In this document: one piece after another, positions 1-8,135 of the stretch
How positions within the stretch are numbered: the first letter of the stretch is position 1
How the letters are laid out: the number at the start of each line of letters is the position of its first letter
NCBI GenBank assembly: GCA_023388965.1
Contig: JAEWFF010000022.1
Location: 1 to 64,000 of the forward strand
DNA: 64,000 nucleotides
From: Pseudomonadota bacterium
GTDB taxonomy: Bacteria > Pseudomonadota > Alphaproteobacteria > Rhizobiales > Methylopilaceae
Reading direction: 5' to 3'
Notes under the pieces: model-generated
Database searches by the model: none
Told to the model about the DNA's origin: nothing
Seen by the model: the letters and a program-made list of their open reading frames with translations, nothing else
Made by a program: the position numbers and the translations under genes

Positions 1-164
1 TGGTGACGCTGCCGGAAGGCACGGAAATGGTGATGCCGGGCGACAACATCTCGATGGAGGTGACGCTCATCGTGCCGATCGCCATGGAAGAGAAGCTGCG
101 CTTCGCCATCCGCGAAGGCGGACGCACCGTCGGCGCCGGCGTCGTCGCAAGCATCATCGAGTAA
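1..164 (+). CDS. tuf: Elongation factor Tu, C-terminal fragment
   Basis: This is the last 54 codons of EF-Tu, the GTPase that delivers aminoacyl-tRNA to the ribosome; the rest lies before the window. The visible part is the end of beta-barrel domain 3, with the typical PGDN segment, the RFAIREGGRTVGAG motif and a short tail ending in IIE before TAA at 162. It sits 58 bases before rpsJ in the same direction, the usual end of the str operon running into the S10 operon. The assignment is firm because this C-terminus is among the most conserved in bacteria. Confidence 0.97.
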   Translation, partial: VTLPEGTEMVMPGDNISMEVTLIVPIAMEEKLRFAIREGGRTVGAGVVASIIE

Positions 165-183
165 TAACACGTAACCCGGTTGG

Positions 184-201
184 GGCGGCCTTCGGGCCGT
201 C
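184..201 (+). other. Stem-loop between tuf and rpsJ
   Basis: A short G+C stem (CGGCC/GGCCG at 186-190 and 195-199, extended by one wobble and one G-C pair) closes a stable UUCG tetraloop. No T tract follows, so it is unlikely to terminate fully. It could mark mRNA processing between the str and S10 operons. Seen directly; function inferred. Confidence 0.5.
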
Positions 202-222
202 TCCACACCATCGAGGCTGATC

Positions 223-531
223 ATGAACGGTCAGAATATCAGGATCCGGCTCAAAGCGTTCGACCATCGAGTTCTCGATACGTCGACGAAAGAGATCGTC
301 TCGACCGCGAAGCGGACGGGTGCGCGCGTGCGCGGCCCCATCCCGCTGCCCACGCGGATCGAGAAGTTCACGGTCAACCGTAGCCCCCACGTCGACAAGA
401 AGAGCCGCGAGCAGTTTGAAATGCGCACGCACAAGCGTCTTCTCGACATCGTGGACCCGACGCCCCAGACGGTGGACGCGCTGATGAAGCTCGACCTCGC
501 CGCCGGCGTCGACGTCGAAATCAAGCTCTGA
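223..531 (+). CDS. rpsJ: 30S ribosomal protein S10
   Basis: S10 is a head protein of the small subunit and also the NusE partner in transcription antitermination. The 102-residue product has the normal length, begins MNGQNIRIRLKAFDH and contains the characteristic HKRLLDIVDPTPQTVDALMKLDL C-terminal strand region. The ATG is preceded by GAGG six bases upstream. It is the first gene of the S10 operon and lies 14 bases before rplC. Nothing about it is unusual. Confidence 0.98.
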   Translation: MNGQNIRIRLKAFDHRVLDTSTKEIVSTAKRTGARVRGPIPLPTRIEKFTVNRSPHVDKKSREQFEMRTHKRLLDIVDPTPQTVDALMKLDLAAGVDVEIKL

Positions 532-545
532 GAGGGACCACGGAT

Positions 546-1337
546 ATGCGGTCCGGAGTGATTGCAAAGAAGGTCGGCATGACCCGCATCTTTACAGATG
601 CCGGGGAGCATGTTCCGGTCACGGTTCTCGAACTTGCGAAGTGCCAGGTGGTCGCCCACCGCACCGCGGAGAAGGACGGCTATGTCGCCGTCCAGCTCGG
701 CGCCGGCATGCGCAAACCGAAGAACATTTCGAAAGCCTCGCGCGGCCAGTTCGCCGTCGCCAAGGTCGAGCCCAAGCGCCAGGTCGTGGAATTCCGCGTT
801 CCGGCCGACGGCCTGATCCCGGTTGGCGCGGAAATCACCGCCGATCATTTTGTGGCCGGTCAGTACGTCGATGCGACGGGCACCTCCACGGGTAAGGGCT
901 TTGCGGGCGCCATGAAGCGCTGGAACTTCGGCGGTCTTCGCGCCTCGCACGGCGTGTCGATCTCGCATCGTTCGCACGGTTCGACCGGTGGACGTCAGGA
1001 TCCCGGCCGCGTCTTCAAGAACAAGAAGATGGCCGGTCATCTCGGCGCCGAGCGCGTGACCACGCAGAACCTCAAAGTCGTCCGTACGGACGTCGAGCGC
1101 GGCCTCATCCTCGTCCAGGGCGCCGTTCCCGGCGTGAAGGGCGGCTGGATCGAGCTTCGCGATGCGGTCAAGCGCAAGCTGCCGGATGGCGTTCCGACCC
1201 CGGGCAAGTTCCGCCTGGCCGACGAAGCCGCTTCGGCGAAGAAGGAAGACAAGGCTCCGGCACCGGAGGCCGAGGCGCCCGCGCCTGAGGCTGCCGCCGA
1301 TGTCGCGCCCGAGGCCAAGACCGAGGGAGAGAACTGA
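546..1337 (+). CDS. rplC: 50S ribosomal protein L3
   Basis: L3 is an early-assembling large-subunit protein whose loop reaches the peptidyl transferase centre. The 263-residue product shows the conserved GTSTGKGFAG and SHRSHGSTGG segments around residues 115-155. It is longer than the roughly 210 residues of E. coli L3 because of a C-terminal tail from about residue 227 that is rich in Ala, Pro, Glu and Lys; such tails are common in this group. The stop overlaps the rplD start (TGATG), which indicates translational coupling. Confidence 0.97.
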   Translation: MRSGVIAKKVGMTRIFTDAGEHVPVTVLELAKCQVVAHRTAEKDGYVAVQLGAGMRKPKNISKASRGQFAVAKVEPKRQVVEFRVPADGLIPVGAEITADHFVAGQYVDATGTSTGKGFAGAMKRWNFGGLRASHGVSISHRSHGSTGGRQDPGRVFKNKKMAGHLGAERVTTQNLKVVRTDVERGLILVQGAVPGVKGGWIELRDAVKRKLPDGVPTPGKFRLADEAASAKKEDKAPAPEAEAPAPEAAADVAPEAKTEGEN

Positions 1338-1957
1338 TGGATATCTCGGTCAAGACCTTCGAAGGCAAGGACGCCGGCAAGGTCACCTTGTCCGACGCCA
1401 TTTTCGGCCTCGAGCCGCGTCAGGATATTCTGGCGCGCGTCGTGCGCTGGCAGCTCGCCAAGCGTCAGGCCGGTACGCACAAGACGAAGGGCCGGTCGGA
1501 AATCGACCGTAACAAGTCGAAGATGTACAAGCAGAAGGGTACGGGCCGCGCCCGTCACCACGCCGCGTCCGCGCCGCAGTTCCGTGGCGGCGGCCGTGCG
1601 TTCGGTCCGGTCGTGCGCGATCATTCGCACGATCTGCCGAAGAAGGTGCGCGCGCTGGGCCTGAAGCATGCGCTTTCGGCCAAGGCGAAGGACGGCACGC
1701 TGATCGTGATCGACAATGTTGCGATCAAGGACGCCAAGACCAAGGCGTTCCGCGAGCAGCTTAAGAATCTCGGCTTCGCTTCGACGCTCATCGTCGACGG
1801 AGCCGAAGTCGAGAAGAACCTTGGCCTTGCCGCGCGCAACGTTCCGCATGTGGACGTGCTGCCGGTGCAGGGCATCAATGTCTACGACATCCTGCGTCAC
1901 GACACGCTCGTGCTCAGCAAGGCCGCCGTAGACGCGCTTGAGGAGCGCTTCAAATGA
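1337..1957 (+). CDS. rplD: 50S ribosomal protein L4
   Basis: L4 lines the nascent peptide tunnel with a long loop. The 206-residue product has the normal length. The basic loop containing GTGRARHHAASAPQFRGGG, which reaches into the tunnel, lies at about residues 65-90. Its start overlaps the rplC stop and its end overlaps the rplW start by four bases (ATGA). In E. coli L4 represses its own operon by binding the leader; that leader lies upstream of rpsJ, and I cannot recognise an equivalent here. Confidence 0.97.
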   Translation: MDISVKTFEGKDAGKVTLSDAIFGLEPRQDILARVVRWQLAKRQAGTHKTKGRSEIDRNKSKMYKQKGTGRARHHAASAPQFRGGGRAFGPVVRDHSHDLPKKVRALGLKHALSAKAKDGTLIVIDNVAIKDAKTKAFREQLKNLGFASTLIVDGAEVEKNLGLAARNVPHVDVLPVQGINVYDILRHDTLVLSKAAVDALEERFK

Positions 1958-2250
1958 GCAAGGATGCGCGCCATTACGACGTGATCAGGTCGCCGGTCAT
2001 CACCGAGAAGGCGACTCTCGCGTCCGAGCAGAACAAGGTTGTCTTCCGCGTCGCCAAGGATGCAACGAAGCCGCAGATCAAGGAAGCGGTGGAGAAGCTG
2101 TTCGACGTGAAGGTAACGGGCGTCAATACGTCCGTCACCAAGGGCAAGGTGAAGCGCTTCAAGGGCCGGCTCGGCCAGCGCAGTGACGTCAAGAAAGCGG
2201 TTGTCACGCTCGCCGAGGGCAGCCGCATCGACGTCACGACGGGGCTGTGA
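1954..2250 (+). CDS. rplW: 50S ribosomal protein L23
   Basis: L23 sits at the tunnel exit and is the docking site for trigger factor and the signal recognition particle. The 98-residue product carries the diagnostic IRSPVITEKAT start and the KLFDVKVTGVNT segment. The ATG overlaps the rplD stop. A 17-base gap with a GGGAAG-type ribosome binding site separates it from rplB. Length and order are normal. Confidence 0.97.
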   Translation: MSKDARHYDVIRSPVITEKATLASEQNKVVFRVAKDATKPQIKEAVEKLFDVKVTGVNTSVTKGKVKRFKGRLGQRSDVKKAVVTLAEGSRIDVTTGL

Positions 2251-2267
2251 GCGGGAAGAGATAGATC

Positions 2268-3104
2268 ATGTCACTGAAACACTTCAAACCCGTCACGCCG
2301 AGCCTTCGCCAGCTCGTCCTCGTTAACAAGTCCGCGCTCTACAAGGGCAAGCCCGAGAAGAGCCTGACCGAAGGCCTGAGCAAGAGCGGCGGCCGCAACA
2401 ATCTCGGCCGGACCACCGTTCGTTTTCGCGGCGGCGGGCATAAGCGTGCCTACCGTGTGATCGACTTCAAGCGCCGCAAGCTGGACATTCCGGCGACCGT
2501 CGAGCGCATCGAATACGATCCGAACCGTTCGGCGTTCATCGCGCTCATCAAATATCAGGATGGCGAGCTGAGCTACATCCTGGCGCCGCAGCGTCTTGCC
2601 GCCGGCGACACGGTGATTGCGGGTGCTTCGGCCGACGTGAAGCCGGGCAATGCGATGCCGCTGTCGGCCATTCCCGTCGGCACGATCGTGCACAATGTCG
2701 AGCTGAAGATCGGCAAGGGCGGCCAGATCGCCCGGTCCGCCGGCTCGTACGCACAGATCGTCGGCCGCGATCAGGGTTATGTGTCGCTTCGCCTCGGTTC
2801 CGGCGAGCAGCGTCTGGTCAATGGCCAGTGCTTCGCGACGGTCGGTTCGGTGTCGAACTCCGATCACTCGAACCAGAATTACGGCAAAGCGGGCCGCTCG
2901 CGCTGGCTTGGCTTCCGCCCGCACAACCGCGGCGTCACGATGAACCCGGTCGATCACCCGCATGGCGGCGGTGAAGGCCGTACCTCGGGCGGCCGTCATC
3001 CGGTCACGCCGTGGGGACTGCCGACCAAGGGCAAGAAGACCCGCAAGAACAAGTCGACCACCAAATTCATCGTGTCCAGCCGGCACGCGAAGAAGAAGAA
3101 GTAA
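2268..3104 (+). CDS. rplB: 50S ribosomal protein L2
   Basis: L2 is a primary 23S rRNA binding protein needed for subunit joining and peptidyl transferase activity. The 278-residue product has the conserved SGGRNNLGR and RGGGHKRAYR segments near the N-terminus. Near residues 226-245 is the NPVDHPHGGGEG motif, which contains the functionally important histidine. The C-terminus ends in a Lys-rich tail (AKKKK). It lies 11 bases before rpsS. Confidence 0.98.
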   Translation: MSLKHFKPVTPSLRQLVLVNKSALYKGKPEKSLTEGLSKSGGRNNLGRTTVRFRGGGHKRAYRVIDFKRRKLDIPATVERIEYDPNRSAFIALIKYQDGELSYILAPQRLAAGDTVIAGASADVKPGNAMPLSAIPVGTIVHNVELKIGKGGQIARSAGSYAQIVGRDQGYVSLRLGSGEQRLVNGQCFATVGSVSNSDHSNQNYGKAGRSRWLGFRPHNRGVTMNPVDHPHGGGEGRTSGGRHPVTPWGLPTKGKKTRKNKSTTKFIVSSRHAKKKK

Positions 3105-3115
3105 GGACAACAGAG

Positions 3116-3406
3116 ATGGCACGCTCACTCTGGAAAGGCCCGTTCGTCGACGGATATCTGCTCAAGAAGGCGGATGCCGCGCGCTCGTCCGGCCGCTCGG
3201 AGGTCATCAAGACCTGGAGCCGCCGCTCCACCATCCTGCCGCAGTTCGTGGGCCTGACATTCGGCGTCCACAACGGCAAGAAGCACATTCCGGTCTTCGT
3301 CTCCGAAGAGATGGTCGGCCACAAGCTCGGCGAATTCGCGCCCACGCGCACCTTCACCGGCCACACCGCGGCGGACAAGAAGGCTTCCGCCAGGGGAGGC
3401 AAGTGA
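3116..3406 (+). CDS. rpsS: 30S ribosomal protein S19
   Basis: S19 forms part of the small-subunit head with S13. The open frame extends further upstream, but the family begins with the RSLWKGPFVD motif, so the ATG at 3116 is chosen; AGGACAACAG lies just before it. This gives 96 residues, close to the usual 92. The HNGKKHIPVFV and LGEFAPTRTF segments are intact. The TGA overlaps the rplV ATG. Confidence 0.97.
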   Translation: MARSLWKGPFVDGYLLKKADAARSSGRSEVIKTWSRRSTILPQFVGLTFGVHNGKKHIPVFVSEEMVGHKLGEFAPTRTFTGHTAADKKASARGGK

Positions 3407-3786
3407 TGGGTAAGAAATCTGCCGAACGCCGTCTGAGCGAAAACGAGGCGCAGGCCAAGACGCGGGTGATCCGCATCAGCCCGCAGAAGCTGAACCTGGT
3501 CGCGCAGCTTATCCGCGGCAAGAAGGTCGCAACTGCGCTCGCAGATCTGCAGTTCTCGCGCAAGCGTGCCGCCAAGGACGTCCAGAAGACGCTCGAAAGC
3601 GCGATTGCGAACGCTGAAAACAATCACAGCCTCGATGTCGACGATCTGGTCGTCGCCGAGGCGCATGTCGGCAAGGCGTTTGTGATGAAGCGCTTCTCGC
3701 CGCGCGCGCGCGGCCGCGTCGGCCAGATTCAGAAGCCCTTTGCGCATCTCACGATCGTGGTGCGTCAGGTCCGGGAGAGTGCCTAA
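3406..3786 (+). CDS. rplV: 50S ribosomal protein L22
   Basis: L22 is a tunnel-wall protein and a known site of macrolide resistance mutations through its beta-hairpin. The 126-residue product has the RISPQKLNLVAQLIRGKK N-terminal helix and the GRVGQIQKPFAHLTIVV hairpin and C-terminus. The longer open frame upstream of the ATG at 3406 is the out-of-frame reading of rpsS and is ignored. The start overlaps the rpsS stop (TGATG) and the end overlaps rpsC (TAATG). Confidence 0.97.
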   Translation: MGKKSAERRLSENEAQAKTRVIRISPQKLNLVAQLIRGKKVATALADLQFSRKRAAKDVQKTLESAIANAENNHSLDVDDLVVAEAHVGKAFVMKRFSPRARGRVGQIQKPFAHLTIVVRQVRESA

Positions 3787-4499
3787 TGGGTCAGAAAATA
3801 AATCCGATCGGGCTTCGCCTCGGCATCAACCGCACCTGGGATTCGCGCTGGTTCGCGAACAAGGGTGAGTACGGCAAGCTCCTGCATGAGGACATGCAGA
3901 TCCGCAACGAGCTGATGAAGGATCTGAAGCAGGCCGCTGTTTCGAAGATCGTCATCGAGCGTCCGCACAAGAAGTGCCGCGTCACGATTCACTCGGCTCG
4001 TCCGGGCATCGTCATCGGCAAGAAGGGCGCGGATATCGAGAAGCTCCGCAAGAAGGTCGGCGCGATGACCGGCTCGGACGTGCACATCAACATCGTTGAA
4101 GTGCGCAAGCCCGAGGTCGACGCCCAGCTTGTTGCCGACTCGATCGCCCAGCAGCTCGAGCGTCGCGTGGCGTTCCGCCGTGCCATGAAGCGCGCCGTTC
4201 AGTCGGCGATGCGTCTTGGCGCCGAAGGCATCCGCATCACCTGCTCGGGCCGTCTCGGCGGCGCGGAAATCGCACGTACGGAATGGTATCGCGAAGGCCG
4301 CGTGCCGCTGCATACGCTGCGTGCCGACATCGACTACGGCGTTTCGACGGCCCACACCGCGATGGGCACCTGCGGCGTCAAGGTCTGGATTTTCAAGGGC
4401 GAGATCATGGAGCACGACCCCATGGCTCAGGACAAGCGCCTGAGCGAGGGTGAAGGCTCGACCGGACGCGCGCGCCGTGAGCGCGAAGCGGCCGAGTGA
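3786..4499 (+). CDS. rpsC: 30S ribosomal protein S3
   Basis: S3 lies at the mRNA entry channel and contributes to helicase activity. The 237-residue product starts MGQKINPIGLRLGINR. It contains a type II KH domain with the GIVIGKKGADIEKLRKK loop at about residues 75-95, followed by the SAMRLGAEGIR and GRLGGAEIAR segments. Residues after about 215 form a charged Arg/Glu tail. The start overlaps the rplV stop. Confidence 0.98.
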   Translation: MGQKINPIGLRLGINRTWDSRWFANKGEYGKLLHEDMQIRNELMKDLKQAAVSKIVIERPHKKCRVTIHSARPGIVIGKKGADIEKLRKKVGAMTGSDVHINIVEVRKPEVDAQLVADSIAQQLERRVAFRRAMKRAVQSAMRLGAEGIRITCSGRLGGAEIARTEWYREGRVPLHTLRADIDYGVSTAHTAMGTCGVKVWIFKGEIMEHDPMAQDKRLSEGEGSTGRARREREAAE

Positions 4500-4527
4500 T
4501 CCGCGAAAGGTTATGTGAGGACATAAA

Positions 4528-4941
4528 ATGCTTTCGCCGAAGCGCACCAAGTTCCGTAAGCAGTTCAAAGGCCGCATCAGCGGCGCTGCGAAGGGCGGAA
4601 CGTCTTTGAACTTCGGGCAATTCGGCCTGAAGGCCCTTGAGCCCGAACGCGTCACCGCGCGTCAGATCGAGGCCGCGCGCCGCGCCATGACGCGTGAGAT
4701 GAAGCGTCAGGGCCGCGTGTGGATCCGCGTGTTCCCGGATGTGCCGGTGTCCAAGAAGCCGACCGAAGTCCGTATGGGCAAGGGCAAGGGCGCTGTGGAG
4801 TACTGGGCTGCCAAGATTGCTCCCGGCCGCATCATGTTCGAGCTCGACGGCGTCAGCGAGCAGGTCGCCCGCGAGGCCCTGCGCCTGGCTGCGGCCAAGC
4901 TGCCGATCCGGACGCGCTTTGTCGCGCGCATCGCGGAGTGA
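4528..4941 (+). CDS. rplP: 50S ribosomal protein L16
   Basis: L16 organises the A-site region of the large subunit. The 137-residue product begins MLSPKRTKFRKQFKGR and shows the LNFGQFGLKALEP and VRMGKGKGAVEYW motifs, the latter including the arginine that is hydroxylated in some bacteria. Length is standard. It lies 28 bases after rpsC and five bases before rpmC. Confidence 0.98.
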   Translation: MLSPKRTKFRKQFKGRISGAAKGGTSLNFGQFGLKALEPERVTARQIEAARRAMTREMKRQGRVWIRVFPDVPVSKKPTEVRMGKGKGAVEYWAAKIAPGRIMFELDGVSEQVAREALRLAAAKLPIRTRFVARIAE

Positions 4942-4946
4942 ATGAG

Positions 4947-5279
4947 ATGAAGATTAGCGATGTACGTGCGCTCAGCGCCGACCAGATCAACGATGAGATT
5001 CTGAAGCTGAAGAAGGAAGCGTTCAATCTTCGCTTCCAGCGGGCCACGGGCCAGCTCGAGAAGCCGTCGCGTTTCCGTGAGATCCGCCGCACGATTGCGC
5101 GCCTGATCACGATCGCGAACGAGCGCGCTCAGGGCAAGACCGTCGATGTCCGTGCCCCCAAGGCCGCGAAGGCTTCGGAGGCCAAGGCGCCGAAGGCGAA
5201 GGCTGACAAGCCCGCCAAGGAAGAGTCCGAGACCAAGACTGCGGCCAAGAAGCCGGCGTCGAAGAAGAAGGAAGACTGA
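4947..5279 (+). CDS. rpmC: 50S ribosomal protein L29 with long basic tail
   Basis: L29 is a small two-helix protein at the tunnel exit beside L23. The normal L29 fold is in residues 1-65 (MKISDVRALSADQINDE start, KKEAFNLRFQRATGQLEKPSR and RRTIARLITIANER). The ATG at 4947 is chosen because the family begins exactly there; open sequence upstream is out-of-frame rplP. The product is 110 residues, about 45 more than usual, because of a low-complexity Ala/Lys/Glu/Pro tail. This tail lies near the point where nascent chains emerge, so it may be exposed on the ribosome surface. Confidence 0.95.
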   Translation: MKISDVRALSADQINDEILKLKKEAFNLRFQRATGQLEKPSRFREIRRTIARLITIANERAQGKTVDVRAPKAAKASEAKAPKAKADKPAKEESETKTAAKKPASKKKED

Positions 5280-5284
5280 GGGCC

Positions 5285-5539
5285 ATGCCGAAACGCATTC
5301 TCCGCGGCGTTGTCGTCAGCGACACCCAGAACAAGACCGTCGTCGTGAAGGTCGAGCGCCGTTTTACGCATCCGCTTTTCAAGAAGACGGTGCGGCGCAC
5401 GAAGAATTACCACGCGCACGACGAGAACAACGTGTTCAAGGTCGGCCAGCAGGTCGCCATACAGGAGAGCCGGCCGCTCTCCAAGCTCAAGCGCTGGGTC
5501 GTCGTTGACGACAGCCAGGCCGCAGCTGACCAGAAATAA
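5285..5539 (+). CDS. rpsQ: 30S ribosomal protein S17
   Basis: S17 is a primary 16S rRNA binding protein with an OB fold. The 84-residue product has the LRGVVVSDTQNKTVVVKVER first strands and the HDENNVFKVGQQVAIQE segment. Its length is typical. A 60-base gap before rplN contains no clear structure beyond a ribosome binding site (AAGAAGGAAG) 9 bases before the next ATG. Confidence 0.97.
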   Translation: MPKRILRGVVVSDTQNKTVVVKVERRFTHPLFKKTVRRTKNYHAHDENNVFKVGQQVAIQESRPLSKLKRWVVVDDSQAAADQK

Positions 5540-5599
5540 GGATCGGCGGACGTAGTCGCCACGGCGAAACCGGACCGTCAGTAAGAAGGAAGCGGTAAC

Positions 5600-5968
5600 A
5601 TGATCCAGATGCAGTCAAACCTCGACGTCGCCGATAATTCCGGCGCGCGCCGGGTCATGTGCATCAAGGTGCTCGGCGGCTCCAAGCGTAAATACGCTGG
5701 CGTCGGCGATACGATTGTCGTCTCCGTCAAGGAGGCGATCCCGCGCGGCCGCGTGAAGAAGGGCGAGGTCCTCAAGGCCGTGATCGTCCGTACCGCCAAG
5801 GACATCAAGCGTCCGGACGGTTCGGTGATCCGCTTCGATCGCAACGCCGCCGTGCTGGTCAGCAAGGAAGGCGAGCCGATCGGCACGCGTATCTTCGGAC
5901 CGGTGCCGCGCGAGCTGCGCGCCCGCAATCACATGAAGATCATTTCGCTCGCGCCGGAGGTGTTGTGA
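5600..5968 (+). CDS. rplN: 50S ribosomal protein L14
   Basis: L14 forms inter-subunit bridges and binds the silencing factor RsfS. The 122-residue product is standard, with MIQMQSNLDVADNSGARRV at the start and the FDRNAAVLVSKEGEPIGTRI core. It is the first gene of the spc part of the cluster. The stop overlaps the rplX ATG (TGATG). Confidence 0.98.
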   Translation: MIQMQSNLDVADNSGARRVMCIKVLGGSKRKYAGVGDTIVVSVKEAIPRGRVKKGEVLKAVIVRTAKDIKRPDGSVIRFDRNAAVLVSKEGEPIGTRIFGPVPRELRARNHMKIISLAPEVL

Positions 5969-6285
5969 TGGCTGCGAAGATCAAGAAGGGCGACCGCGTC
6001 GTCGTTCTGACCGGCCGCGACAAGGGCAAGACCGGCGAAGTCCTCAAGGTGCTTCCGAAGGAAGACCGTGCGGTCGTTCGCGGCGTGAACGTTCACGTCC
6101 GTCACCAGAAGCAGACCGGCACGCAGGAGGGTGGGCTTATCCGCAAGGAAGGCACCATTCATCTGTCGAACATCGCGGTCGCCGATCCGTCGACCGGCAA
6201 GCCCGCGCGCGTCGGTTTCAAGATTCTCGAAGACGGCACGAAGATTCGCGTCGCGAAGGGCTCGGGAGAGCGCATCGATGCTTGA
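5968..6285 (+). CDS. rplX: 50S ribosomal protein L24
   Basis: L24 starts large-subunit assembly and lies near the tunnel exit. The 105-residue product has a KOW motif (KIKKGDRVVVLTGRDKGKTGEV) and a C-terminal HLSNIAV strand. A GTG at 5965 is also in frame, but the ATG at 5968 overlapping the rplN stop fits the family start (MAAKIKKGD). Its end overlaps the rplE start by eight bases. Confidence 0.97.
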   Translation: MAAKIKKGDRVVVLTGRDKGKTGEVLKVLPKEDRAVVRGVNVHVRHQKQTGTQEGGLIRKEGTIHLSNIAVADPSTGKPARVGFKILEDGTKIRVAKGSGERIDA

Positions 6286-6838
6286 TACGAAAAACTACGA
6301 ACCGCGCCTGAAGCGTGTGTACGACGAAGTCGTGCGCAAGCAGCTGACCGAGAAGTTCTCCTACAAGAACCAGCTCGAAGTTCCGCGCGTCGACAAGGTC
6401 GTGCTCAATATGGGCATCGGCGAAGCGGTTGCCGACTCCAAGAAGGTTCAGTCCGCTGCGCGCGATCTCGGTCTGATCGCCGGCCAGAGGCCGGTCATCA
6501 CCAAGGCGCGCCAGTCGATCGCGACGTTCAAGCTGCGCGAAGGCCAGTCGGTCGGCTGCAAGGTCACGTTGCGCAAACAGCGTATGTGGGAGTTCCTGGA
6601 CCGGCTGACGAACATCGCTCTGCCGCGCGTCCGCGACTTCCGTGGCCTCAACGCCCGCAGCTTCGACGGACGCGGTAATTACGCGCTCGGCATCAAGGAG
6701 CACATCATTTTCCCCGAGATCAACTACGACCAGGTCGAGCAGGTTTGGGGCATGGACATCATTGTCACGACCACTGCCAAGACGGATGACGAGGCTCGCG
6801 AACTTCTGCGCGCCCTCGGCTTCCCGTTCCGGACGTAA
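6278..6838 (+). CDS. rplE: 50S ribosomal protein L5
   Basis: L5 binds 5S rRNA and contacts P-site tRNA. From the ATG at 6278 the product is 186 residues and begins with the recognised YEPRLKRVYDEVVRKQL helix; the open frame upstream is the shadow of rplX. The KVVLNMGIGEAVADSK, GQRPVITKARQSIATFKLREG and NYALGIKEHIIFPEI motifs are complete. The reading overlaps rplX by eight bases, so the two genes are probably translated in a coupled way. Confidence 0.97.
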   Translation: MLDTKNYEPRLKRVYDEVVRKQLTEKFSYKNQLEVPRVDKVVLNMGIGEAVADSKKVQSAARDLGLIAGQRPVITKARQSIATFKLREGQSVGCKVTLRKQRMWEFLDRLTNIALPRVRDFRGLNARSFDGRGNYALGIKEHIIFPEINYDQVEQVWGMDIIVTTTAKTDDEARELLRALGFPFRT

Positions 6839-6849
6839 AGAGAGAGCAC

Positions 6850-7155
6850 ATGGCTAAGAAAAGCTCGATCGAAAAGAACAAGAACCGGCAGAAGCTGGTC
6901 GAACGCTTTGCCGCCAAGCGCGCTGCGCTGAAGGCGATTGCGGATGACCAGTCCAAGAGCATGGAGGAGCGTTTCGAGGCGCGCCTCAAGCTCGCCGCGC
7001 TGCCGCGCAACTCGGCCAAGACCCGCCTGAAAATCCGTTGTGAGGTTTCGGGCCGTTCGCGCGCCGTTTATCGCAAGTTGAAGATGTCGCGTATCGCGCT
7101 ACGCGATCTCGGCAACAAGGGCCTGATTCCAGGCCTTGTTAAGTCGAGCTGGTGA
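6850..7155 (+). CDS. rpsN: 30S ribosomal protein S14 (zinc-free type)
   Basis: S14 is a late-assembling head protein. The 101-residue product is the long, zinc-independent form: it has a single cysteine in IRCEVSGR and no CxxC pairs. The conserved LPRNSAKTRLKIRC and SGRSRAVYRKLKMSR segments are present. It has a close upstream AGAGAGCAC site and lies 12 bases before rpsH. Nothing unusual. Confidence 0.97.
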   Translation: MAKKSSIEKNKNRQKLVERFAAKRAALKAIADDQSKSMEERFEARLKLAALPRNSAKTRLKIRCEVSGRSRAVYRKLKMSRIALRDLGNKGLIPGLVKSSW

Positions 7156-7167
7156 GGAGAGAAGCAT

Positions 7168-7566
7168 ATGAGCATGGTTGATCCGCTCGGCGATATGCTG
7201 ACCCGCATCCGCAACGCGCAGATGCGCCGCAAGACTTCGGTAACGACGCCGGGTTCCTCGCTGCGCAAGCGCGTTCTCGAGGTGCTGAAGGCCGAAGGCT
7301 ATATCCGCGATTACTCGACGACCGAGTTCGATGCGGGCCGGACCGAATTCAGCATCGAGCTGAAATATTTCGACGGCGCTCCCGTGATCCGCGAGATCGC
7401 GCGCGTTTCGAAGCCCGGCCGCCGTGTCTATGCGTCGGTCGACAAGCTTCCCCGCGTGTCGAACGGTCTCGGCATTGCGATCGTCTCCACGCCCAAGGGC
7501 GTCATGGCCGACCACGAAGCGCGCGAGCAGAACGTGGGTGGCGAGGTTCTCTGCACGGTCTTCTGA
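7168..7566 (+). CDS. rpsH: 30S ribosomal protein S8
   Basis: S8 is a central-domain assembly protein and in E. coli the translational repressor of the spc operon. The 132-residue product starts MSMVDPLGDMLTRIRNAQ and has the VSKPGRRVYASVDKLPRV and GLGIAIVSTPKGVM motifs typical of the C-terminal RNA-binding domain. It has normal length. The E. coli repressor site lies near rplX-rplE; I cannot identify one here by eye. Confidence 0.98.
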   Translation: MSMVDPLGDMLTRIRNAQMRRKTSVTTPGSSLRKRVLEVLKAEGYIRDYSTTEFDAGRTEFSIELKYFDGAPVIREIARVSKPGRRVYASVDKLPRVSNGLGIAIVSTPKGVMADHEAREQNVGGEVLCTVF

Positions 7567-7595
7567 TCGCGCGAACAGGAATGAAGGAAAGCGCC

Positions 7596-8129
7596 ATGTC
7601 GCGCATTGGTAAGCAACCGATCAAGGTTCCGCAGGGTGTCACCACAACGGTGACGGGCCAGACCGTTCGCATGAAGGGTCCGAAGGGCGAACTCAGCTTC
7701 GATGTCCATGAGGATGTCGAGATCAAGTTCGCCGATGGCGAAGTCGCCGTCGCCCCGCGCGTCCCGACGAAGCGCGCCCGCTCCATGTGGGGCATGTCGC
7801 GCACGCAGCTCCAGAATCTCGCGACCGGCGTGACCGGCGGCTTCGAGAAGCGTCTGGAGATCGACGGCGTCGGCTATCGCGCGTCCGTACAGGGCAAGAA
7901 CCTCGTTCTCGCGCTCGGCTTCAGCCATGACGTGAACTATGCGATCCCGCAGGGCATCACGATCACGACGCCCAAGCCGACGGAAATCGTCGTCGCGGGT
8001 TCGGACAAGCAGCAGGTCGGCCAGGTGGCATCCGAAATCCGCGGCTGGCGTCCGCCGGAGCCCTATAAGGGCAAGGGCATTCGCTATGCGGGCGAGTTCA
8101 TCTTCCGCAAGGAAGGCAAGAAGAAGTGA
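7596..8129 (+). CDS. rplF: 50S ribosomal protein L6
   Basis: L6 lies near the sarcin-ricin loop and factor-binding site. An in-frame ATG exists at 7581, but the family begins MSRIGKQPIKVP, so the ATG at 7596 is chosen; GAAGGAAAGCGCC precedes it. The 177-residue product has two repeated L6 domains, with GFEKRLEIDGVGYRA at the junction and the RPPEPYKGKGIRY C-terminal motif. It ends in KKK, followed immediately by the hairpin motif described below. Confidence 0.97.
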   Translation: MSRIGKQPIKVPQGVTTTVTGQTVRMKGPKGELSFDVHEDVEIKFADGEVAVAPRVPTKRARSMWGMSRTQLQNLATGVTGGFEKRLEIDGVGYRASVQGKNLVLALGFSHDVNYAIPQGITITTPKPTEIVVAGSDKQQVGQVASEIRGWRPPEPYKGKGIRYAGEFIFRKEGKKK

Positions 8130-8135
8130 CCCTGA

